Below are positions 1-4,547 of a stretch of DNA of 6,306 bases, piece by piece. The translations under genes were made by a program, and so were the position numbers. Position 1 is the first letter of the stretch, and each line of letters opens with the position of its first letter. The notes under the pieces were generated by a model. It had not been told where the DNA came from and did no database searches. It was given only the letters and a program-made list of their open reading frames with translations. Location: positions 1-6,306 of the forward strand of contig DGII01000051.1 of assembly GCA_002393095.1 (NCBI GenBank), read 5' to 3'. This DNA comes from Lachnospiraceae bacterium UBA3826. Its GTDB lineage: Bacteria > Bacillota > Clostridia > Lachnospirales > Lachnospiraceae.

Positions 1-10
1 AACGCACTCG

Positions 11-29
11 ATAGATGCTTCGCATCTAT
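11..29 (-). repeat. leader hairpin, 8-bp stem with GAA loop
   Basis: ATAGATGC (29-22 on the minus strand) pairs perfectly with GCATCTAT (18-11), again around GAA and again with GCGAAGC at the tip. It lies 16 nt beyond the previous hairpin. Confidence 0.55.
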
Positions 30-45
30 ATACCTCGTGCTGGCA

Positions 46-64
46 TCCGTTGCTTCGCAACGGA
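46..64 (-). repeat. leader hairpin, 8-bp stem with GAA loop
   Basis: TCCGTTGC (64-57 on the minus strand) pairs perfectly with GCAACGGA (53-46), leaving a three-base GAA loop. The tip is GCGAAGC, a sequence known to form unusually stable mini-hairpins in DNA. Confidence 0.55.
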
Positions 65-151
65 ACGCTTGATCCGGTCAAACAAACGTTAGCTTATTTG
101 TCCGTTTTTACCTTATTAAAGGATTTGTTTCGTTCTCTGAATTAATTCTTC

Positions 152-176
152 CTATCGGTCTCAGAACCTCCGATAG
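152..176 (-). repeat. leader hairpin, 7-bp stem
   Basis: CTATCGG (176-170 on the minus strand) pairs with CCGATAG (158-152) around an 11-nt loop. It lies in the middle of the probable rRNA leader and has no T-tract after it, so it is taken as leader structure rather than a terminator. Confidence 0.45.
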
Positions 177-208
177 TGTTTTTGGAATTTTTTCAGGGTT
201 GCATTGCT

Positions 209-226
209 GTTCAGTTTTCAAGGAAC
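209..226 (-). promoter_or_regulatory. rRNA leader conserved element (CTTGAAAACT type)
   Basis: The minus strand reads GTTCCTTGAAAACTGAAC, with GTTC/GAAC ends able to pair. Very similar sequences sit in rRNA leaders and 16S-23S spacers of Bacillus and clostridia, where they are thought to take part in antitermination and in folding the precursor for processing. The match is by recall of the motif. Confidence 0.6.
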
Positions 227-231
227 AAGCT

Positions 232-247
232 TCCGCTTCGCAGCGGA
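232..247 (-). repeat. leader hairpin with GCGA tetraloop
   Basis: As minus-strand RNA, TCCGCT pairs with AGCGGA (6 bp) closing a GCGA loop of the GNRA class. It sits just before the CTTGAAAACT-type element. It contains the heptamer GCGAAGC shared with the two hairpins near the left edge. Confidence 0.5.
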
Positions 248-273
248 TAACACCACAATTTCGCAGTGTATTA

Positions 274-297
274 AAGCCGCCCTTCTCAGTGCGGCTT
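274..297 (-). other. hairpin at the predicted 5' end of the leader transcript
   Basis: AAGCCGC (297-291) pairs perfectly with GCGGCTT (280-274) around a 10-nt loop on the minus strand, starting at about the predicted +1 of the strong promoter. Only a short TT-AATA follows, so it is a poor terminator. It could protect the 5' end of the transcript or act as a weak attenuator. Confidence 0.5.
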
Positions 298-301
298 GAT
301 T

Positions 302-330
302 ATCTTAACACCCTAAATACCTAATGTCAA
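302..330 (-). promoter_or_regulatory. strong housekeeping promoter, probable rRNA operon promoter
   Basis: On the minus strand a perfect -35 box TTGACA (330-325) and a -10 box TAAGAT (307-302, five of six consensus bases) are separated by exactly 17 bp. An A-rich tract on the same strand (about 331-360) resembles an UP element. The start of transcription would fall near 297-294. There is no start codon with a ribosome binding site downstream, and what follows looks like a structured rRNA leader, so this promoter most likely drives a stable-RNA operon outside the window. Confidence 0.8.
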
Positions 331-360
331 CACCTTTTTTTGTTTTTGTGTAATAATTTA

Positions 361-753
361 TCAGAACTTCACCGTCTCCGGTGCTGTGGTGAATGAACTG
401 AAGGTGGCTGTTGCATCCTTAAGATAGAATACCTCTGTATTACCGTCATCTGCCGCATACATTGACTGAAGTGAAGGATAGGCATCGAGCATGGACTGAC
501 GGGCCTCGATCCTGTCATCCTCTATAAGCGTTCCTGCAACTCTGAGCCACTCTGCACCTGTGCACGCACATATCTCCACCTTGGGATTAGCATGTATCTG
601 CTTAGACACATCCTTGGACTTGCCTGTCTGGATATAGAGCTTTCCTTCGAATATATGTATCGTTCCGAAGGGTCTCACTCTGGGCTGATCACCCTCTGTG
701 GTTGCCAGATAATAGGTTCCGGCTTCTTTTAAAAACTTAGCTACTCTTTCCAT
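361..753 (-). CDS. pyridoxamine 5'-phosphate oxidase family protein (FMN-binding split barrel)
   Basis: This is a 130-residue single-domain protein of the pyridoxamine-phosphate-oxidase-like split-barrel fold, a fold that usually binds FMN or a related flavin or deazaflavin cofactor. Visible are the N-terminal helix MERVAKFLKEAGTYYLAT (1-18), the phosphate/flavin-contacting RVRPFGTI (25-32), TGKSKDVSKQI (43-53) and ANPKVEICA (55-63), and a conserved tail with NTEVFYLKDATATFSSF (105-121). Small clostridial proteins of this type, 130-odd residues long, are common and mostly uncharacterised; many are annotated as general stress or flavin-binding proteins. The start is the ATG at 753-751 with GGAGG 4 nt upstream. 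An in-frame ATG at 834 would add 27 residues that look unlike the family. The gene lies 84 nt after the CvpA gene and may have its own signals there. True PNPO activity in B6 synthesis is unlikely at this length. Confidence 0.9.
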   Translation of the reverse strand: MERVAKFLKEAGTYYLATTEGDQPRVRPFGTIHIFEGKLYIQTGKSKDVSKQIHANPKVEICACTGAEWLRVAGTLIEDDRIEARQSMLDAYPSLQSMYAADDGNTEVFYLKDATATFSSFTTAPETVKF

Positions 754-757
754 ATTT

Positions 758-762
758 CCTCC
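758..762 (-). promoter_or_regulatory. ribosome binding site of the flavin-binding protein gene
   Basis: GGAGG on the minus strand, 4 nt before the ATG at 753. The spacing is slightly short but it is the only strong site. It supports the short 130-residue product. Confidence 0.65.
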
Positions 763-781
763 ATTCTGAAAGCATATTGTT

Positions 782-820
782 CCTATCGTATAAGTCATTA
801 TGCCCTGCCCGAACGATAGG
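782..820 (-). repeat. inverted repeat, 8-bp perfect arms
   Basis: The arms CCTATCGT (782-789) and ACGATAGG (813-820) are perfectly complementary across a 23-nt spacer, in the gap between the CvpA gene and the flavin-protein gene. No T-tract follows on either strand, so an ordinary terminator is unlikely. It could be an operator for the last gene or an mRNA stem. The sequence shows the symmetry; the function is open. Confidence 0.55.
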
Positions 821-837
821 TGACGCTTCCTCATCCA

Positions 838-1314
838 TTACCTTGTCTTGGGCATCATTATATTATATGTATTAATATATGTAAGGATGCTGCTCTCGTG
901 TACATCCTTCACTACCATTTCACCAAAGCTTCCGAACAATCCCCTGTGAGCAAGAGCTATCATTACCATATATATAATTGCAACCCACAGTATTCCAACA
1001 GCGATTCCCGCAAACTTGTCCAGTTGATGGAGTACAGGCAGCTCCGATACCTTATGAGCTGATTTAAGGATGAACTTCACCACACCATAGACCGCACCCA
1101 GTATCACCAGCGTCACTATATATACTATACTGCTCTTTATATGTCCGGAATGAATGCTTGACCTGATCATCAGTATCAGGAAAAGGGTGGCTACCGTAAC
1201 TATTAAAGCGATCAGATGCGACAGCCCCTTTGTCAGACCCGTATCAAAGCCGAGCTTCATCCCTATGATAATAAGAATTATCCCTATTATTAATGTCAAA
1301 TTAATGCTATTCAA
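838..1314 (-). CDS. CvpA family integral membrane protein
   Basis: The 158-residue protein has four predicted membrane segments (about 5-22, 30-50, 61-84 and 101-122). It carries the CvpA-family pattern: a Gly-rich turn after the first helix (GFDTGLTKG, 22-30) and a Leu-Asp-Lys...Gly...Gly element before the last helix (LDKFAGIAVGILW, 98-110). CvpA of E. coli is needed for colicin V production and CvpA-like proteins are linked to envelope homeostasis; the biochemical role is unresolved. The start is a TTG at 1314-1312 that overlaps the upstream stop by 8 nt (TTGAATAG). The next in-frame ATG (codon 19) would remove most of the first membrane helix, so TTG is preferred. Only a weak GAG lies upstream, so expression probably depends on ribosomes ending the DUF5711 gene. 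The family call is good; the exact start is less certain. Confidence 0.82.
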   Translation of the reverse strand: MNSINLTLIIGIILIIIGMKLGFDTGLTKGLSHLIALIVTVATLFLILMIRSSIHSGHIKSSIVYIVTLVILGAVYGVVKFILKSAHKVSELPVLHQLDKFAGIAVGILWVAIIYMVMIALAHRGLFGSFGEMVVKDVHESSILTYINTYNIMMPKTR

Positions 1315-2515
1315 AATCTATAGTCTCGATTGAGGTTCTCGTGACCGCTATATATCTCTTATTGGAGTCAGTCGTACTTATATTGAGAACCTTGTTTTCA
1401 AAAAAGCCCGAGTACTTCTCCTTTCCGTTGCTGTCTAATACAATGCACTGGTCCTCATTGTATATGAATATCTGCCCTCTGTGGATCAGTATATCCTTAA
1501 AATCAATGTCAAAAGCATAGGACATCTGCTTCTTGCCCGAAGTATCATACAGATCAAGCCTGTACTTATTCTCACCGGAGGTATCATAGAATACAAGTCC
1601 TATTCCCGTATCTCCATAGTACGCCCCAAAGATATTCTCATTGATCATGGTGTCGGATGAGCTGACCGGCTTTTTCGATCCCGTGAAGAACATGAGCCTG
1701 TTATCCGCCAGTGCGAAGGCCGTCTCACTGTCCATGAACCCTATTATGGGAACTACGGCATCGGCATAGTCATAGCTGCTGACGATATGATCCGACGTAT
1801 TCTCTCCTATGCCGCCGAAATTATAGAATGTAACGCTGTTACGCATTGAGTCCCCGTCCACATAGAAGTATGAGACTCCCATAACCTCTCCCGACAGCGC
1901 AACCGCAAGCGGATATCCTGTCTTGGTCATCGTGGCTTTGATCTCAACTATCTTAGCTCCGCTCGCATCATAGAGATTAACCCATGAATTGGCAGAGTCC
2001 TCCAGTATGACAGCAAGCCTCTCTTCCTTTGATACGGAAAAATCGTGTATCGGGAGATTCGTATCTATCTCGGTAACCTTACCCCCCGTGCCGATCATAT
2101 ATATTATATGTCCGTTATAATCACATACGGCAACTATTCCGTCCGTCTGGTGCACGATGGGCTTCTGCATCTCATATGTCAGATTCCACAGAACCTTACC
2201 CGTACCGTCGGTTCCGCTTATACCGTCACGGCTGTAGGTTATGACACTGCCGTTATTGCTAAGATATGAATTATTCTCAAGACTGATCTTCTCAGAGCTG
2301 CTGCTTATGGTCATATCAGTATATATCTGATTCCTGTATTGTGTGACTAAAAGTCCCACTATCAGCGCTACCACCGCCACTCCTGCAAATATCCTTACTC
2401 CCACCGCTACACGGTGCTTTGCTATCTGTAGCTTGAAGCTTCCCTTCTTCTCAGCTCCCGAAGTACCTGTATTCTCTTCTGATCTTACGACATGAAAGCC
2501 CTTATAATCCCGCAT
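1307..2515 (-). CDS. DUF5711 family protein, membrane-anchored beta-propeller-like
   Basis: This is a 402-residue protein of unknown function. A basic N-terminus of about 39 residues precedes one strongly hydrophobic segment (about 40-58, ending ALIVGLLVTQY). The remaining roughly 340 residues are then expected outside the membrane. That part has recurring short blades of the WD40/PQQ-like type: GTDGTGKVLWNL (101-112), IIYMIGTGGKVTEID (137-151), VNLYDASGAKIVEI (179-192), LDLYDTSGKKQMSYAF (320-335) and IVLDSNGKEKYSG (358-370). The spaced Asp-x-x-Gly-Lys turns followed by a beta strand support a propeller. I recognise this as the clostridial DUF5711 family; no catalytic motif is visible. The ATG starts 2 nt after the epimerase stop with no clear Shine-Dalgarno, and its own stop overlaps the cvpA-like start. 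A role in the envelope together with the CvpA-like neighbour is only inferred from this coupling. Confidence 0.85.
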   Translation of the reverse strand: MRDYKGFHVVRSEENTGTSGAEKKGSFKLQIAKHRVAVGVRIFAGVAVVALIVGLLVTQYRNQIYTDMTISSSSEKISLENNSYLSNNGSVITYSRDGISGTDGTGKVLWNLTYEMQKPIVHQTDGIVAVCDYNGHIIYMIGTGGKVTEIDTNLPIHDFSVSKEERLAVILEDSANSWVNLYDASGAKIVEIKATMTKTGYPLAVALSGEVMGVSYFYVDGDSMRNSVTFYNFGGIGENTSDHIVSSYDYADAVVPIIGFMDSETAFALADNRLMFFTGSKKPVSSSDTMINENIFGAYYGDTGIGLVFYDTSGENKYRLDLYDTSGKKQMSYAFDIDFKDILIHRGQIFIYNEDQCIVLDSNGKEKYSGFFENKVLNISTTDSNKRYIAVTRTSIETIDFE

Positions 2516-2517
2516 TT

Positions 2518-3555
2518 TTACTGTTTTTCAAAACGATATACCGTTACTGTGTGATAATCCCTGTCGGGTCCGTATACTACATCCGGGAAGTTATCATGAT
2601 GGATCGAATCCGGATAATCCTGAGTCTCAAGGCACAGACCATACCTTGCTTCATATGTCATGCCTTCCTTACCGGGTGCATGCTCTACATGATTGGCAGT
2701 ATATAGCTGAACACCGGGAAGATCTGTAAGTACCTTCATCACCCTTCCCGACTTGGGATCACGCAGCTTGGCTATCTCACGCAGACTTCCGTCATGACCG
2801 TCAACCACATAATTAAAATCATAGCCCAGCACAAGCTTCATCTGCTCATTATCTGCCTCTATATCCCTTCCAACCGGCTTTCCTTCCGTAAAATCAAGTA
2901 CCGTGCCCTTAACCGATACTATCTCTCCCGTAGGGATGGCTCCCTCCAGTATCTTAGTATAGTTGGAGGCATTGATCGTAAGCTCATGATCGAGCACACT
3001 TCCCGACTTATGTCCTGCAAGGTTAAAATAAGAATGGTTCGTCATATTGAAGATTGTCTTCTTATCGCTGCTTGCATTGTATTCAATCTTAAGCTCATTA
3101 TCCTTATTAAGTGAATATGTGACACTTATATCCCTGTTGCCTGCCATTCCGTATTCACCGTCCGGCAGTGATATGGAGAATGTGACACTGTTGTCACCTT
3201 CCACAGCCTTCCACATACGCCTGTTAAGTCCGTCCGGAATATTGGTATGCAGATTGTTCTCACCGTCATTTTTATCCAATTCATACTTCACGCCGTCTAT
3301 CTCATAGCAGGCACCTGCGATCCTGTTGGCACTTGGACCCACTGTTGAGCCGAAGAAATTAGTATCTGCCGCATAGGCTGCATAATCCGGACTGCTAAGC
3401 GTTACATCCACAATATTACCTGATGCATCCGGTACAAGCACCTTATCGAGTATAGCACCGTAATCAAGCACTACCGCCTTCATCCCGTCGCTTCCCGTAA
3501 GTGTGTAAGCACTGATCTCCTGTCCATCCTTAGTAACTCCGTAATGCTCCTTCAT
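2518..3555 (-). CDS. galM: aldose 1-epimerase family protein (galactose mutarotase-like)
   Basis: This 345-residue protein belongs to the aldose 1-epimerase (GalM) family, which interconverts alpha and beta anomers of sugars such as galactose and glucose in the cytoplasm. Seen in order are the substrate-binding NRI motif (N77, R78) in GSTVGPSANRIAG, H103 in NNLHTN, the catalytic histidine H174 in NMTNHSYFNLAG, D246 in GYDFNYVVD, and the catalytic base E310 in GLCLETQDYPDSIH. There is no signal peptide. The start is the ATG at 3555-3553 with AGGAGG 6 nt upstream; a TTG at 3585 would add ten residues with no ribosome binding site of note. Compared with classic GalM (GRYANRI, LHGG, YDHN), this copy has GPSANRI, LHTN and YDFN, so the sugar preferred may differ. 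It lies 48 nt after recR, with a single small hairpin in the gap. The family is firm; galactose as the true substrate is inference. Confidence 0.9.
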   Translation of the reverse strand: MKEHYGVTKDGQEISAYTLTGSDGMKAVVLDYGAILDKVLVPDASGNIVDVTLSSPDYAAYAADTNFFGSTVGPSANRIAGACYEIDGVKYELDKNDGENNLHTNIPDGLNRRMWKAVEGDNSVTFSISLPDGEYGMAGNRDISVTYSLNKDNELKIEYNASSDKKTIFNMTNHSYFNLAGHKSGSVLDHELTINASNYTKILEGAIPTGEIVSVKGTVLDFTEGKPVGRDIEADNEQMKLVLGYDFNYVVDGHDGSLREIAKLRDPKSGRVMKVLTDLPGVQLYTANHVEHAPGKEGMTYEARYGLCLETQDYPDSIHHDNFPDVVYGPDRDYHTVTVYRFEKQ

Positions 3556-3561
3556 CTCAAT

Positions 3562-3567
3562 CCTCCT
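3562..3567 (-). promoter_or_regulatory. ribosome binding site of the aldose epimerase gene
   Basis: A perfect AGGAGG on the minus strand lies 6 nt before the ATG at 3555, which settles the start and makes the gene translationally independent of recR. Confidence 0.8.
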
Positions 3568-3603
3568 TTTAATCTTCCTTGTCAAGCTCCCTTTTCGGGA
3601 TGA

Positions 3604-4203
3604 TCACAACTCCGTTCTTCCCTCAAGGGCTCTTAAAAGTGTCACCTCATCTATATATTCCAGATCTCCGCCCACAGGCACTCCGCTGGCGATCCGTGTC
3701 ACCTTAATACCGGTCGGCTTGATCAGCTTGCTTATGTACATGGCTGTCGTCTCACCCTCAAGACTTGAGTTGGTGGCTATGATCACCTCTGCGACCTCAT
3801 CAGTCTGAAGCCTCTCCATCAATTCCTTAAGCTTAATGTCTCCGGGCCCTATCCCAAGCATGGGCGAGATGGCTCCATGTAATACATGGTATACTCCGGA
3901 GTATTTGCCAGTCTTCTCATAGGCAGCCAGATCTCTGCTGTTCTCAACCACCATTATAGTTGAATGGTCTCTCTTATCATTACTGCATACAGGACATATC
4001 TCCCTATCGGTCAGCGTAAAGCACTTATCACAATACCTTACCCTCTCCCTTGCCTCAAGCATGGTATTCGCCAGTCTCTCTACCTTCCCTTTAGGCATTC
4101 CTATCAGATAAAAGGCAAGCCTGCCTGCGGATTTCTCCCCTATTCCGGGAAGCGCAGCCAGTTCGTCTATTAACTTGTTGACCGGTCCGCTGTAGAGTTC
4201 CAT
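3604..4203 (-). CDS. recR: recombination mediator RecR
   Basis: RecR acts with RecO and RecF to load RecA onto SSB-coated single-stranded DNA at gaps. The 199-residue product has the usual family length and domain order. A helix-hairpin-helix segment comes first (LAALPGIGEKSAGRLAFYL, 15-33), then a four-cysteine zinc finger (C58, C61, C70, C73). The Toprim domain follows (about 81-176), with the hallmark VVENSRDLAAYEKTGKY (85-101) and HVLHGAISPMLGIGP (106-120). The C-terminus carries the conserved GVPVGGDLEYIDEVTLLRAL (174-193) that forms the ring interface. The ATG shares one base with the ybaB stop (TGATG). The nearest Shine-Dalgarno, GGGAGG at 4216-4221, is 12 nt away, longer than ideal, which suggests re-initiation by ribosomes finishing ybaB. 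All key residues are present. Confidence 0.97.
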   Translation of the reverse strand: MELYSGPVNKLIDELAALPGIGEKSAGRLAFYLIGMPKGKVERLANTMLEARERVRYCDKCFTLTDREICPVCSNDKRDHSTIMVVENSRDLAAYEKTGKYSGVYHVLHGAISPMLGIGPGDIKLKELMERLQTDEVAEVIIATNSSLEGETTAMYISKLIKPTGIKVTRIASGVPVGGDLEYIDEVTLLRALEGRTEL

Positions 4204-4547
4204 CAGAAAGGAAGACCTCCCAAGCCGCCTGTCAGTGCGCTCATAGCCTTGCCTGACGCTTCATCCACCTGTGAAAAGGCTTCATTCAGGGCAGCCACTA
4301 TAAGATCCTGCAGCATCTCTATATCCTCCGGATCTACCACATCCGGAGAGAGCTTAAGACTCTTGATCTCCTTCTTGCCGCTTACCGTCACTTCAACCGC
4401 ACCACCGCCTGATTTGGCCGTGTATTCGGATTCTTCAAGCTTCTGCTGGTTCTCCTCCATCTGACGCTGCATGCGCTGTGCCTGCTTCATCAGATTATTC
4501 ATGTTACCCGGCATACCTCCTCCGGGGAATCCACCTTTTCTAGACAT
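4203..4547 (-). CDS. ybaB: YbaB/EbfC family nucleoid-associated protein
   Basis: This 114-residue protein matches the YbaB/EbfC family of small dimeric DNA-binding proteins that coat the nucleoid, and it is commonly encoded between dnaX and recR. It has a Gly/Met-rich N-terminus (GGFPGGGMPGNM, 5-16) and the family's first helix MNNLMKQAQRMQRQMEENQQ (16-35). The central strands include GGGAVEVTVSGKKEIKSLKL (48-66 region), followed by the acidic turn DPEDIEMLQDLIVAALNEA (72-90) and a Gly-rich end GGLGGLPF. The start is the ATG at 4547-4545, with AGGAGG 6 nt upstream; a TTG at 4553 abuts that Shine-Dalgarno too closely to be used. The start overlaps the dnaX stop by 8 nt (ATGTCTAG), and the Shine-Dalgarno lies inside the dnaX C-terminus, so translation is probably coupled. 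Its exact role in DNA organisation or repair is not shown by the sequence. Confidence 0.95.
   Translation of the reverse strand: MSRKGGFPGGGMPGNMNNLMKQAQRMQRQMEENQQKLEESEYTAKSGGGAVEVTVSGKKEIKSLKLSPDVVDPEDIEMLQDLIVAALNEAFSQVDEASGKAMSALTGGLGGLPF

Larger units (their letters stand above)
1..297 (-). other. probable rRNA operon leader (upstream of 16S; gene itself not in window)
   Basis: This gene-free stretch is read as the 5' leader of an rRNA operon running left out of the window. Support comes from the promoter just upstream, and from the element GTTCCTTGAAAACTGAAC (226-209 on the minus strand), which resembles the conserved CTTTGAAAACTGAA-type antitermination/processing sequence found before 16S and 23S genes in Firmicutes. 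Multiple perfect hairpins and the absence of open reading frames also fit. The 16S 5' sequence (AGAGTTTGATC-type) is not reached. No tRNA or 5S gene is visible. An alternative is the leader of a tRNA or other stable-RNA operon. Confidence 0.65.

Noticed and set aside
30..75. Resemblance of ACGGATGCC-AGCAC on the minus strand to the start of 23S rRNA (GTGGATGCC-TTGGCAC)
   Set aside because: The similarity covers only a few bases, the sequence is part of a perfect hairpin, and what follows does not continue as 23S rRNA.
1..360. tRNA, T-box or riboswitch in the left-hand non-coding region
   Set aside because: No cloverleaf, no T-box GGTGG/antiterminator pair and no known aptamer core could be recognised; the rRNA leader reading explains the promoter and the CTTGAAAACT-type element better.
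152..820. The same CTATCG...CGATAG core occurs in the leader hairpin (152-176) and in the intergenic inverted repeat (782-820)
   Set aside because: Six shared bases with different spacers are too few to claim a common operator; chance is a sufficient explanation.
754..834. In-frame N-terminal extension of the flavin-binding protein from an ATG at 834, with a weak AAGG upstream
   Set aside because: The extra 27 residues do not look like the family, whose members begin at MERVxxFLKExG. A GGAGG sits directly before the ATG at 753, and the inverted repeat falls in the extension.
3570..3603. TTGACA-like box and a small TCCC-GAAAA-GGGA hairpin in the recR-galM gap
   Set aside because: There is no -10 box at a usable distance before the galM start, and the 4-bp stem has no T-tract, so neither a promoter nor a terminator is supported.
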